A DNA stretch of 64,000 nt from Sporisorium sorghi (lineage: Eukaryota; Basidiomycota; Ustilaginomycetes; Ustilaginales; Ustilaginaceae): assembly GCA_023212695.1 (NCBI GenBank), contig JALCCG010000001.1:124001-188000 (forward strand). The letters are read 5' to 3'. A program made the translations under genes and the position numbers. Of this stretch, positions 34,177-42,474 are shown piece by piece; within the stretch, counting starts at the first letter, position 1; each line of letters opens with the position of its first letter. The notes beneath the pieces were generated by a model that saw nothing but the letters and a program-made list of their open reading frames with translations, was not told the DNA's origin and made no database searches.

Positions 34177-35109
34177 TTATTCAAAGATTTTGGAGATCTG
34201 TTCCTTCAGCTTATTAGCGGAAGCGTGAAATTGGGTGAGCTCCTCGTCATTGAACTCAAGATTGAGAATTTCCCTTACCCCTGTGCGGTCAACCACACAA
34301 GGCACGCCCAGGTATACGTCAGACACGCCGTGATAATCGGTGAGCAGTGTCGACACATTAAGCACCGATCCTTCATTTTGCAGTATGGAGACGATGATCC
34401 GGTCAAGCGCTAACGCGATTGCATAAGAGGTAGAGCCTTTTGCATTGATGATTTCATAGGCTGCATTCTTGGTCCGGTCAAAAATATCATCTCTTTCATC
34501 ATCTGACAAATCAATGCCGATACCGGCTATGTTGGCAATGCTCCACAGCGGCAGCTCGGAATCGCCATGTTCTCCGACAATATGGGCGTGAATGCTGCGC
34601 GGATTAATTCCTTTGTTCTGTCCGATCAAATAGCGGAATCTGGCGCTATCCAGAAGCGTACCCGAACCGATAACCCGATTTACAGGGAAACCGCTCTTTT
34701 TCAAAGTAACGTAAGACAGAATATCCACCGGGTTGGTAGCTACAAGAATGATGCCGTGGTCATTGTATTTCACGATGTTCTGAATAATATCGTCAAATAT
34801 GGCCGTATTTCGCTTCAGCAGATCAATCCGTGTCTCGCCGGGTCTTTGGTTGGAGCCTGCTGCAATGACAATGATATCTGCATCCTTGCAATCGCTGTAA
34901 TCTCCAGCCCACAGCTTAACTCCTCCTGCAAAGGGGAGACCATGGTTCATATCCAAGGCTTCACCAAGCGCTTTATCGTGATTCGCATCGATCAACACCA
35001 GCTCAGATACTCTCTCTCGTAAGAACAAGGTATACGCAGTCGTTGCTCCAACCGCTCCTGTCCCGATAATAACCACACGAGACGGTCGCTGAGTTTCATT
35101 TTGTGCCAT
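34177..35109 (-). CDS. ldh: L-lactate dehydrogenase
   Basis: A 310-aa NAD-dependent enzyme interconverting pyruvate and L-lactate in the cytoplasm. It has the Rossmann loop IIGTGAVGATTAYTL, LIDANHDKALGEALDMNHG (acidic residue for NAD), the mobile loop NQRPGETR (Arg pair), VATNPVDI, and the catalytic His in IVGEHGDSELPLW. Gln rather than Arg stands before the mobile-loop Arg, consistent with LDH rather than malate dehydrogenase. Ribosome binding site GGGAGAAG. Monocistronic with its own terminator. Confidence 0.94.
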   Translation of the reverse strand: MAQNETQRPSRVVIIGTGAVGATTAYTLFLRERVSELVLIDANHDKALGEALDMNHGLPFAGGVKLWAGDYSDCKDADIIVIAAGSNQRPGETRIDLLKRNTAIFDDIIQNIVKYNDHGIILVATNPVDILSYVTLKKSGFPVNRVIGSGTLLDSARFRYLIGQNKGINPRSIHAHIVGEHGDSELPLWSIANIAGIGIDLSDDERDDIFDRTKNAAYEIINAKGSTSYAIALALDRIIVSILQNEGSVLNVSTLLTDYHGVSDVYLGVPCVVDRTGVREILNLEFNDEELTQFHASANKLKEQISKIFE

Positions 35110-35272
35110 AGTGCATCTTCTCCCTTGTCGTCAATTAATGAAACCTTTGAATTTGCTTTACGAGGAACTGCATACAGCTGCGCTTTAAAGCATCCTCGGT
35201 AGTAATGATAACATAAACAGGAAGAATTAAGCAGTAAATGAAGCCTGACGAGGGAGGTCTCCGACTTTAAGA

Positions 35273-35292
35273 AGCAGAGATAAATCTCTGCT
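35273..35292 (-). terminator. Hairpin after the second germination operon
   Basis: AGCAGAGAT pairs with ATCTCTGCT around two bases, 22 bases beyond the last gene of the minus-strand operon. The T tract (TCTT) is weak. Confidence 0.45.
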
Positions 35293-35313
35293 CCGCTTGA
35301 TTGCAGGGATGGA

Positions 35314-35499
35314 CTAGTATTCATTCAGCAGCGTAAACAGGACTGGCACGACCATGGTCATACCCGCAAGAACCGCAGCACCGATGGCTCCGCGGTAATT
35401 TTTTTGACGCCATAGCTGAGGGGTCAGACTTCCAACATAGAAGGCTGCCCACAAGGAAAAGATTCCGACCAAAGTAAGCTTGGCAATCTGAAGCATCAT
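35314..35499 (-). CDS. Small two-helix membrane protein, germinant-receptor D-subunit-like
   Basis: A 61-aa protein with two hydrophobic helices (about residues 4-26 and 38-57) joined by a short basic loop (LWRQKNYRG). Its ATG overlaps the TGA of the gerC-like gene (ATGA), so translation is coupled. It closes the second ger operon as the 66-aa protein at 1784-1984 closes the first. The two share topology and the motif 'RKNY/RQKNY' in the loop but little else by eye. D-subunit assignment is by topology and position. Confidence 0.65.
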   Translation of the reverse strand: MMLQIAKLTLVGIFSLWAAFYVGSLTPQLWRQKNYRGAIGAAVLAGMTMVVPVLFTLLNEY

Positions 35500-36806
35500 T
35501 CTGTCATCTGGTCTCCTTCAATGACGGGACCGACTTGGTCTCCGTACGTTCTCATCTTGAATTGGATATTAAGGTCGTATTTGGCCGTGTGGATGTGATC
35601 TCTCCATTTGTAGGCGTACCAATCCTGAAGAGTGGGAAAGCTGCCGCGAATCTGATTCCCGATGTGGAAGCAATCGACTTCCCATTTATACAGCATTTTA
35701 TTTAGCAGTTTAGAAGCTCTTTCCTTTAATTGCTCCTCGATGGATGTTTCCAGCTTCTTCGTATTTTCCGACTGGGTATAATCAACATCGGAAACCGAAC
35801 CTAACAGATCACCTTCCATCGTTATATTGAAGGTTATCTGAATATGATCATCGAAACGTTGTGCATGCATGACTTTATTGGTGAGTGTGCCCATGTTGAT
35901 ACTGATGTTCAGCTTCGGATCGGAAGGGTCGCGAAATTCCCATACGGTTTTCTCGAACTGGCCGCGCAGCATATTCAGTGTTTTGGTCTCCATACCGTTA
36001 AGGAATCCTCGTAATTTCTGCCCCTTGTACACTGCGGCGCCAAAAAAATCGATAGGAACTTCTCCAGCTCTCGGTAAATCTCCCGCTTTATGCTCACTAG
36101 CCATTGGCTGGCTTGTATTTGAATTGTTGGCAGATTCACCATCATGCAAGTTCTCACTGCCCTTGTCGATATCAGGCCGCGCAGCCGTTAAGATGGACGT
36201 TGCACCGTTACCCGGCTGTTCCATGTCCAATATAAAATCATGAAATCGTGCCTGCTTGGGTGTAATTGCCCCTATATTGTGAGGGTCTAATTCCAGTTCG
36301 AACCATAGATTAATGTCATTTTCCATCTTGGGTTTAATGTAATGCATATATTCCTGGGCACGACCCTTCGTTGTCAGGATGTTAACGTTCCGCCTAAACT
36401 CCGTATTCCGAACAACCTCGCCAACAACAGGAAGGATGCCTTGACGCGCAAGCTCTTCCCCAAGGACAAGGGCTTTGGAGTGGATCAAGGTTAGTCGTCT
36501 GGCGACAAAACTTTGACTTGTCAGCAGGGCAGCAGACAAATTGGCTCCTTCCTCAGAGAAGATTGTGACGACCTTATTGCTGCTCTGATCCGATCCACTT
36601 ACGCTTGAAGCAGTTGCTCCGCTGCTGGCTTTCGGCATGGCGACGGCAAATGTATAGATATAGTCATTTTTCGGGCCGGTGTCCACTCCAATTGCCATAA
36701 TAAAGGCCATGTTTTCTGGATCCAGCCGATCCCAGCAACCCGTCAGCATGGGAATACATATCGCAGGGATGAGAAGGCAATGAATGATCCGTCTCATAAG
36801 TTTCAT
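35496..36806 (-). CDS. Ger(x)C-family spore germination lipoprotein (C subunit)
   Basis: A 436-aa germinant receptor C subunit. The signal and lipobox are MLTGC followed by WDRLDPENMAFIMAIGVD. A Ser/Asn-rich insert around residues 215-250 (NNSNTSQPMASEH) distinguishes it from the first copy. The start is ATG 36806, after GAGGAG, overlapping the gerB stop (ATGA). An upstream in-frame start at 36914 would place 36 extra residues before the lipobox and is rejected. It is the third gene of the operon. Confidence 0.9.
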   Translation of the reverse strand: MKLMRRIIHCLLIPAICIPMLTGCWDRLDPENMAFIMAIGVDTGPKNDYIYTFAVAMPKASSGATASSVSGSDQSSNKVVTIFSEEGANLSAALLTSQSFVARRLTLIHSKALVLGEELARQGILPVVGEVVRNTEFRRNVNILTTKGRAQEYMHYIKPKMENDINLWFELELDPHNIGAITPKQARFHDFILDMEQPGNGATSILTAARPDIDKGSENLHDGESANNSNTSQPMASEHKAGDLPRAGEVPIDFFGAAVYKGQKLRGFLNGMETKTLNMLRGQFEKTVWEFRDPSDPKLNISINMGTLTNKVMHAQRFDDHIQITFNITMEGDLLGSVSDVDYTQSENTKKLETSIEEQLKERASKLLNKMLYKWEVDCFHIGNQIRGSFPTLQDWYAYKWRDHIHTAKYDLNIQFKMRTYGDQVGPVIEGDQMTE

Positions 36807-37903
36807 GCAGTTCGTCTCCTCATTCTGTGCCTCATGATTCCGGCGAACCAGGTCAACATGGGTAGAGCTATGGAGAAGATAGATCCATAGGTACGCAAAA
36901 ACCCACCATCCCATGACACGGCTGTCATTTCATTGTTCGGGAGCAGCGCAAATCCATAAACAAGCAGTGTAAGTGGAAAGATGAGGGTTTGGACCTTGGG
37001 TAATCGCAGAATCTGAGACATGGTGGCCGCGGTGCAATATAATCCTATGGCCAGTTTAAGGGCTGCGCTAATCAGCCAGGCAATCAGAAACAGACTCTCC
37101 AGGCGTTGAATCCATCTGCCGAATATAATCAGTCGGCTGACTTCGAACATCGGAACGTTTAATCGAATGGCGGTTGGATACGGGAATACATAAAGATAGA
37201 CAATAGTGGTGCTGAATAGGGTGATGGATGAGATTGCGATGCACCACCAGACCGCACGTCCCCATTCCCGGGATTTGCGCATTCGGGGCAGCAGGAAACC
37301 AAAGACCAGCATCTCCGAGAACAGTGAGCTTTTGGCAATCCCGCTCATCATGATCCTGGATTTCCCCGTTCCCCAAAAAGGGGACAGCGCATTGGGCTCT
37401 GCGTGTGTCAGCAGACCACCAATCAGCACAATCAGCACACTTCCGATAATCAAACCAATGGTAAGCCAGCAGATTCGGCCCAATGACTCGATTCCGCAGT
37501 ACGCTACAAAGGCGATCGGAACGATCAGAAAGATCAGAATCATATTCATCGGCGTACGCGGTAAAATATCGGAGGATAGAAGCTCCGAAAATTCACGCAG
37601 CACGAGAAAGGTTATCGCAAAGAAAAAGCAAAAGTAAGCGAGATTCAAAAAGGTCCCCACCCAGGGGCCCCATATTTCTTCCGTAGCTTCGATCAGCGTG
37701 GAGCCTTGCTTCGCATTCCGGAGAACGCCGCGGATCGCCCACCACGTCAACGGACAGAAGATGGCGGCGATAATGGCTATCATCCATCCTGCCGTACCTC
37801 CTGCTTCCGCCAGTGATCTCTGAAAAGGAAGGAATATCTTGGTGATGATGAAAATGATCCCAATGGATGCGGCTTCCCTTACTCCGATATGATGCTGGTA
37901 CAT
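36803..37903 (-). CDS. GerB-family spore germination permease-like protein (B subunit)
   Basis: A 366-aa membrane protein with about ten helices, GerAB family. YQHHIGVREAASIGIIFIITKIFLPFQRSLAEAGG is the typical start for the Paenibacillus type. Its ATG shares a base with the A-subunit stop (TAATG), and its stop overlaps the C-subunit start, so the operon is tightly coupled. It would form the ligand-binding membrane subunit of the receptor. Ligand unknown. Confidence 0.9.
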   Translation of the reverse strand: MYQHHIGVREAASIGIIFIITKIFLPFQRSLAEAGGTAGWMIAIIAAIFCPLTWWAIRGVLRNAKQGSTLIEATEEIWGPWVGTFLNLAYFCFFFAITFLVLREFSELLSSDILPRTPMNMILIFLIVPIAFVAYCGIESLGRICWLTIGLIIGSVLIVLIGGLLTHAEPNALSPFWGTGKSRIMMSGIAKSSLFSEMLVFGFLLPRMRKSREWGRAVWWCIAISSITLFSTTIVYLYVFPYPTAIRLNVPMFEVSRLIIFGRWIQRLESLFLIAWLISAALKLAIGLYCTAATMSQILRLPKVQTLIFPLTLLVYGFALLPNNEMTAVSWDGGFLRTYGSIFSIALPMLTWFAGIMRHRMRRRTA

Positions 37904-39582
37904 TAGTTTTCTCCCCCTTGCTCGGGAGCACCGTCTTGTCCATCCGGCTTTTTCTTTGATCGTTGCGGGCGCACAGAGAAGGGCCGCGCGAGCGGTTTCT
38001 GCAGGGGGCCGCGAAGCAGTGTATTTTCATTTTTAGGGTGAGGAGTAAGGGGTGCCAGACTCGGTACGCCGAATCGGTTCACAGACATCCAGCTTGTCCA
38101 GAGAATGATGGAGAGCAAGACGATGCCGATTAATCCCATAAAAGATGCGAATGCCAAATAAACGAAACGGAGGATTCGCGTTGTGAATTGCATATTGTAA
38201 TTAGGAATGGTATAGGATGCGAGCGCCGTGGCGGCTGTCACGATAACCATGATCGGACTTACAATATTGGCTTGGACAGCGGCTTGTCCCAGGATAAGAG
38301 CGCCGACAATACCGATTGTGGGACCGATGACACTCGGAATGCGGACGCCTGCTTCCCGGATCAGCTCAAACATGGATTCCAGAAGAAATGCTTCTGCCGC
38401 CACGGGAAGCGGAATCGATTCGCGTGTCCCCGCAATGGCAAGAACGAGAGTAGTCGGTATCATCTCATGATGGAAGTTAGCAATCGCCACGTAAACCGCT
38501 GGTAAATAAAGGGACATGAGAAATCCAATCGCCCGTATGATTCGCAGGAAGGAACTGTATTGCCAACGAAGATATCTGTCTTCGGCGGTTTGCAGGAACA
38601 GCGGGAATTGTGTCGGTACGATGAGAGCGAAGGGCGAGTTGTTAACCAGAATTGCAACATAGCCATCCGCAATTTGAGCTGCCGTATGATCCGGACGCTC
38701 TGTACTAAGCATCCCCGGGTATATGGAATAGGGCTTATCCTCAATCAATTGTTCTAGCATTCCGCTATCCCCGATGTAGTCGATCCGAACTGCGGCTATA
38801 CGCCGGCGAACTTCGTTGACCAGTTCGGCATTCGTGATAGATTTCAGATACACAATAGAAACGGCTGTTCGGGAGACCGTGCCTACAACACCGGATTCAA
38901 CGATCAGATCGGAAGTGCTAAGACGTCCTCTGAGCAAAGACAAATTGGTTTGCATATCTTCAGTGAAGCCTACCTGTGGACCGCGCACTACATTTTCCGT
39001 TTTTGGACTTTCAAGACCTCTTTTCTCACCGCCTTTGACATCAGCCAGAATCGCAGTATCTAATCCATCGATGATAATAGCGGCGGAACTGTTCAGAATC
39101 TCATGGACGATTTCTCCGAAATAAGAGGTTGATGTTAAATGACAGTCTGTGACAATATGAGTTTTCAAAGTATCCACGCTTAAAGGCTGATCCTCCGTCA
39201 GCTTGGCATTGATCAAGGGATGAATGACGAATTGGTTGAGATGCTGCGAATCCACCTGACTCTCCAAGTGGACAATCATGCCCTGAACCACCGCCCCTGT
39301 TTGTTCGATGACAAAAGGACGAAAGACCAATCCGCTGTTCTGAGGATATGAGAAATGCCCCTTCAGCCAATTGATATTCTGCTCTAATGTCGACGTCATC
39401 GCGAGGGGACCATTATCCCCAAGCAAAGGCTTGATTTGTGGCATGCTGGCAGGTTCTTGTCCATTCAACAATCCGGCATCTTCATCATTTTTTAAAGGTC
39501 TCAATGCGAATGGAGCATTTGGATTTTGGGTCTGAGACAGGTCAGCTACGAGGTATTTTTTAATTTTATGCCAACCCTGCAT
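37903..39582 (-). CDS. GerA-family spore germination protein (A subunit)
   Basis: A 559-aa A subunit. The hydrophilic N-terminal domain contains NVVRGPQVGFTEDMQTNLSL (RGP motif), and the membrane part holds HHEMIPTTLVLAIAGTRESIPLP and PSVIGPTIGIVGALILGQAAV. The C-terminal tail is highly basic (RPFSVRPQRSKKKPDG). ATG 39582 follows CAGGAG. It is the first gene of the second ger operon. The receptor is clearly a paralogue, not a recent duplicate, of the one at 1784-5921. Confidence 0.92.
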   Translation of the reverse strand: MQGWHKIKKYLVADLSQTQNPNAPFALRPLKNDEDAGLLNGQEPASMPQIKPLLGDNGPLAMTSTLEQNINWLKGHFSYPQNSGLVFRPFVIEQTGAVVQGMIVHLESQVDSQHLNQFVIHPLINAKLTEDQPLSVDTLKTHIVTDCHLTSTSYFGEIVHEILNSSAAIIIDGLDTAILADVKGGEKRGLESPKTENVVRGPQVGFTEDMQTNLSLLRGRLSTSDLIVESGVVGTVSRTAVSIVYLKSITNAELVNEVRRRIAAVRIDYIGDSGMLEQLIEDKPYSIYPGMLSTERPDHTAAQIADGYVAILVNNSPFALIVPTQFPLFLQTAEDRYLRWQYSSFLRIIRAIGFLMSLYLPAVYVAIANFHHEMIPTTLVLAIAGTRESIPLPVAAEAFLLESMFELIREAGVRIPSVIGPTIGIVGALILGQAAVQANIVSPIMVIVTAATALASYTIPNYNMQFTTRILRFVYLAFASFMGLIGIVLLSIILWTSWMSVNRFGVPSLAPLTPHPKNENTLLRGPLQKPLARPFSVRPQRSKKKPDGQDGAPEQGGEN

Positions 39583-39910
39583 AATTCCATCTCCTGTGAG
39601 GTGAGTCAGGGACTCACGTTTATTTGTTCCTAGGTTTTGTACATACAGGTAAAATTATGCGGATATGATTGCGATGACTATGCTCTTCGCGGATGGTTTT
39701 AAGGTATAATTCAGTAAGAATTCCAGCATGAAGTCATAAATCATAATGAGAGCCTGAGGTGGTCTCTTGTTTGATTTATCAGGGACAAAACCTATTTAAC
39801 GGATCTCTCCCTTGAAGTGCCACGTACCCCAATGATAAGATGTTTCATAAAAAATTTCGTGTTGTGGAGTGTACATTACATGCTTCATTACTCACTAAGG
39901 AGATATCGTT
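39583..39910. other. Divergent intergenic region, ger operon 2 / csaA
   Basis: About 330 bases. On the ger side there is a short perfect inverted repeat GTGAGTC-AGG-GACTCAC (39601-39617) and a sigma-G-like promoter (39653-39683). On the csaA side, a TATAAT (39704-39709) lacks a convincing -35. No gene is seen. Confidence 0.45.
39653..39683 (-). promoter_or_regulatory. Sigma-G-like promoter of ger operon 2
   Basis: On the minus strand GCATA (39683-39679) and CATAATT (39659-39653) are 19 bases apart. The forespore sigma-G consensus is GHATR, about 18 bases, CATNHTA. Spacing and last base are slightly off. Forespore expression is expected for Ger receptors. Confidence 0.35.
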
Positions 39911-40240
39911 ATGGCAACTATTGAGGATTTCACCCAACTGGACATTCGAATTGGGACGGTTATAGAGGCAGAACCCTTCCCTAAAGCCCGTGTTCCTGCT
40001 ATTAAGATGAAGATCGATTTCGGGCCGCTTGGGATTAAACGAACCAGTGCGCAGATTACGAAGCGGTATGATGAGAATTCGATCGTAGGACAACAAGTGG
40101 TAGCTGTCGTGAATTTCCCACCTAGGCGGATCGCGGGCTATGATTCTGAGGTTCTCGTCATCGGCGGAGTTCCGGAGCAGGGTGATGTTGTGCTCCTGAA
40201 GCCGGATTTCGACCTCCCCAACGGAACTCCGATTGCATAA
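39911..40240 (+). CDS. csaA: Chaperone CsaA (tRNA-binding-domain protein)
   Basis: A 109-aa single OB-fold protein of the EMAP/tRNA-binding-domain family. FTQLDIRIGTVIEAEPFPKARVPAIKMKIDFG and the following RTSAQITKRYD, VNFPPRRIAGYDSEVLVIG and the tail LKPDFDLPNGTPIA are typical of CsaA. B. subtilis CsaA is a dimeric protein with chaperone-like activity for exported proteins and can bind tRNA. Ribosome binding site AAGGAGA. It is probably monocistronic. Confidence 0.92.
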   Translation: MATIEDFTQLDIRIGTVIEAEPFPKARVPAIKMKIDFGPLGIKRTSAQITKRYDENSIVGQQVVAVVNFPPRRIAGYDSEVLVIGGVPEQGDVVLLKPDFDLPNGTPIA

Positions 40241-40361
40241 GTTCCATTCATCTGCCGGTCTGGATAGGTTGAAGGGCGGGACGCTCCCACTTACGGAAAG
40301 TTCTTGTTAAGCGAACTGGACGGTTGTATTATGGAAGAAAAATATAGCTGGAGATGATCTA

Positions 40362-40754
40362 ATGAGCAAAATTCAATTCTCGGTTCAAGTTCGTTTAGTA
40401 TCAGACCTTACCCGTTCCAAGTTATTTTACGAAGAGGTGCTTGGATGTGACGTGAACGACGTCTGGGCTGTGCGGGATGATTTTGCGCTCGGCTTCAAAT
40501 TGCTTCAGGCGAATTCTGCTACAGACGTAACGCCAAACCAAGCAGGCAAGGATCAACAGACGCCATGGGATACCTATGCATATGTGGATACACATCATGA
40601 ACTTGATGAATTGTATGAAGAGTTGACCTCCAAAGGGGCAGAAGTGGTACAGGAGCCGGTATTAATGGAGGCGGATTGGGGCGTATGGAAGGATTTTGCG
40701 ATTAAAGATCCGGACAACTATGTTATCGCTTTTGGCTCGGGGAAAAAGAGTTAA
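40362..40754 (+). CDS. VOC-superfamily (glyoxalase/bleomycin-resistance-like) protein
   Basis: A 130-aa VOC protein. VRLVSDLTRSKLFYEEVLGCDVNDVW is the first repeat, WDTYAYVDTHHELDELYEELTSKGAEVVQEP lies in the second, and it ends FAIKDPDNYVIAFG. Substrate unknown. The next GNAT gene starts 8 bases after its stop, suggesting an operon. Confidence 0.82.
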   Translation: MSKIQFSVQVRLVSDLTRSKLFYEEVLGCDVNDVWAVRDDFALGFKLLQANSATDVTPNQAGKDQQTPWDTYAYVDTHHELDELYEELTSKGAEVVQEPVLMEADWGVWKDFAIKDPDNYVIAFGSGKKS

Positions 40755-40761
40755 CGGATCG

Positions 40762-41190
40762 ATGAAGGACATCGACATAAAACAGGTCTTGATTAGCAGT
40801 GACCCCGCACTGTTGGATGTTGAGGCAATTGTGCACTTTCTGCGCCAGAGCTACTGGGCTAAGGAACGGTCAGAGGAGAAAATCCAGAAGTCGCTTGAAG
40901 GTTCTACATGCTTTGGGGCTTATTATAACGATCATCAGATCGGCTTTGCCCGAGTCGTTACCGATGGTGCCACGGTATATTGGTTATGTGATGTGTTTGT
41001 GGATACTGCCTGCCGCGGACTGGGTGTGGGTAAGAAATTAATCGAAACGATTACCACCCATGAAACTTACCGCAATTTATTTGGAATCTTGTCAACACAA
41101 GATGCCCATGGTCTCTATGAGCAATATGGTTTTGTCCGTGACCACGGGAAGACGTTGAGCCGAAGACCGGATTTTCTTAAAAAAGAGTAA
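40762..41190 (+). CDS. GNAT-family N-acetyltransferase
   Basis: A 142-aa GNAT enzyme. It contains FLRQSYWAKERSEEKIQKSLEGS (a form seen in many small Gram-positive GNATs), the core VTDGATVYWLCDVFVDTACRGLGVGKKLIETI with the acetyl-CoA loop RGLGVG, and LYEQYGFVRD. ATG 40762 is chosen because it begins the recognisable domain. The ribosome binding site is weak, so the gene may depend on coupling with the VOC gene 8 bases upstream. Substrate unknown. Confidence 0.82.
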   Translation: MKDIDIKQVLISSDPALLDVEAIVHFLRQSYWAKERSEEKIQKSLEGSTCFGAYYNDHQIGFARVVTDGATVYWLCDVFVDTACRGLGVGKKLIETITTHETYRNLFGILSTQDAHGLYEQYGFVRDHGKTLSRRPDFLKKE

Positions 41191-41275
41191 TTGCCTCCTT
41201 AAAGATGTATGATTCCGGTACTAAGGGATGTCAGAATCCTTGCGCATAACCCTGCTTAGAAGGGAGGATTCACCG

Positions 41276-41872
41276 ATGATTATATGGGTTAACGGAGCAT
41301 TTGGTTCCGGTAAGACCCAGGCAGCGTACGAGCTTCACCGAAGAATTCCGAATTCGTATGTGTATGATCCTGAGAATGCCGGTTATTTCATTCGGGACAA
41401 TCTACCAGCCGATGTCAAACGTGGTGATTTCCAGCACTATCCCATGTGGAGGGAATTCAACTACTCCATGTTTAAGTATCTGGATCAGGAATCCAATCAA
41501 TTAATCATTGCACCGATGACGATAACAAATGCTGATTATTTCAATGAAATTGTCGGTCATTTAAGACGCGATGGGGTTGCAGTGCAGCACTTTACACTGT
41601 GCGCATCCAAGGAAATACTCCTCCGACGTTTGCGAAGCAGAGGGGAAGGTCCAAACTCATGGGCTGCACAGCAAATCGATCGCTGCATCGACGGTTTCTC
41701 AAGTGAAGTGTTCCGCCATCATATTGATACCGACCATTTAACGATTGATGCAGTGGTGGAGACAATTGGCGCTTTGGCGCGTGTGGATCTTTTACCCGAT
41801 CATCGAAGCCCTGCTAAGAAAACAATCGACCGAATAAGAACCAAACTCGCACATATCCGTTTTTTTGGATAG
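41276..41872 (+). CDS. tmrB: TmrB-like ATP-binding protein (tunicamycin resistance family)
   Basis: A 198-aa P-loop protein. MIIWVNGAFGSGKTQAAYELHRR contains Walker A (GAFGSGKT), and YVYDPENAGYFIRDNLP, DFQHYPMWREFNYSM, HFTLCASKEILLRRLRSRGEG and NSWAAQQIDRCIDGFSS follow the TmrB pattern along the whole length. TmrB of B. subtilis gives tunicamycin resistance, reportedly by binding the drug. ATG 41276 follows GGGAGGA at seven bases; an earlier in-frame start at 41228 is rejected. Whether this homologue has the same activity is not shown. Confidence 0.85.
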   Translation: MIIWVNGAFGSGKTQAAYELHRRIPNSYVYDPENAGYFIRDNLPADVKRGDFQHYPMWREFNYSMFKYLDQESNQLIIAPMTITNADYFNEIVGHLRRDGVAVQHFTLCASKEILLRRLRSRGEGPNSWAAQQIDRCIDGFSSEVFRHHIDTDHLTIDAVVETIGALARVDLLPDHRSPAKKTIDRIRTKLAHIRFFG

Positions 41873-41900
41873 TCTGTGGCTAAACAAGGAGAAGGATTGA

Positions 41901-42090
41901 ATGGGAATGGAAACACCAATGGAGAAAAATCCGATCTTGTTGTCTTTTCCAGACATGATTGAAGTGTCAGAGTCGCGTGAGAACTGCGGTTTCATATTGG
42001 AAAGGTGTATTGCGTAATGTGAAACCTAATGATTCCGGCGGATTTTCTCACTTGAAGATCTATTCTAAAGTGCGCGGTGTGGAATACTAA
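41901..42090 (+). pseudogene. Remnant of a RimJ-type GNAT acetyltransferase
   Basis: A well-placed AAGGAG and ATG 41901 start MEKNPILLSFPDMIE (from the second Met), the usual N-terminus of RimJ/RimL-like GNATs. Within 20 codons the sequence jumps to NCGFILE, a motif from near the C-terminus. After one extra A in a run of A the frame shifts, and the true tail GVLRNVKPNDSGGFSHLKIY then SKVRGVEY follows to TAA (42088-42090). About 110-120 internal residues are therefore missing and a +1 frameshift is also present. The first frame stops at 42015-42017 after 38 codons. The gene cannot make an acetyltransferase. Confidence 0.72.
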
Positions 42091-42116
42091 GCTAGATCTG
42101 AATCAGGATTATCAAT

Positions 42117-42150
42117 AAGACGATTTCTCTTCATGAGAAGTCGTCTTTTT
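42117..42150 (+). terminator. Terminator after the tmrB/GNAT-remnant unit
   Basis: AAGACGATTTCTC (42117-42129) pairs with GAGAAGTCGTCTT (42135-42147), one T-G pair, then TTTTT. Confidence 0.82.
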
Positions 42151-42315
42151 GCGATCGCGGAGCTAATTTCATTTCAATCATATTAAAATATTTATATAGA
42201 GCTAAATATGTTGTGCATGTGAAAAACAAGCTGTAAATCATCGATTAAATTAACGAAAACAAGCTTTTCGTAAAAGAAGAGGAAGGGTGAGAACCAAAAA
42301 ACTATAAAATTTGCA

Positions 42316-42344
42316 TTGACAAAAGCCTATAGATGGATTATTTT
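42316..42344 (+). promoter_or_regulatory. Promoter of the mntABCD operon
   Basis: TTGACA (42316-42321) and TATTTT (42339-42344) are 17 bases apart. The start would be near 42351, giving a 5' leader of about 120 nt. Confidence 0.55.
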
Positions 42345-42474
42345 TTGTACATGGGAATTAAAGTTGCACAAGAGCAAAATAATTGGCAGATGGCAGGACG
42401 AGTTTTAGGGGATTATACATTTTATCTGAATGAATTGAGCGAACTCATCATTTATTGGAGTGGAGGAGAAGAAG

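Larger units (their letters stand above)
42091..42474. other. Intergenic region upstream of the mnt operon
   Basis: About 380 bases with a terminator (42117-42150), an A/T-rich stretch with the inverted repeat ACGAAAA-CAAGC-TTTTCGT (42252-42270), and a promoter (42316-42344). No metal-regulator box (MntR or Zur type) was convincing and no gene is seen. Confidence 0.45.

Noticed and set aside
41191..41275. Translational attenuator in front of tmrB (CCTCCTT at 41193 could pair with the AAGGGAGG ribosome binding site)
   Set aside because: The pairing needs a bulge and the candidate leader frame at 41205 has no ribosome binding site. Too weak to call.
42252..42270. Zur- or MntR-type box upstream of mntABCD
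   Set aside because: ACGAAAA/TTTTCGT is an inverted repeat but does not match the known Zur (TCGTAATNATTACGA-like) or MntR consensus.
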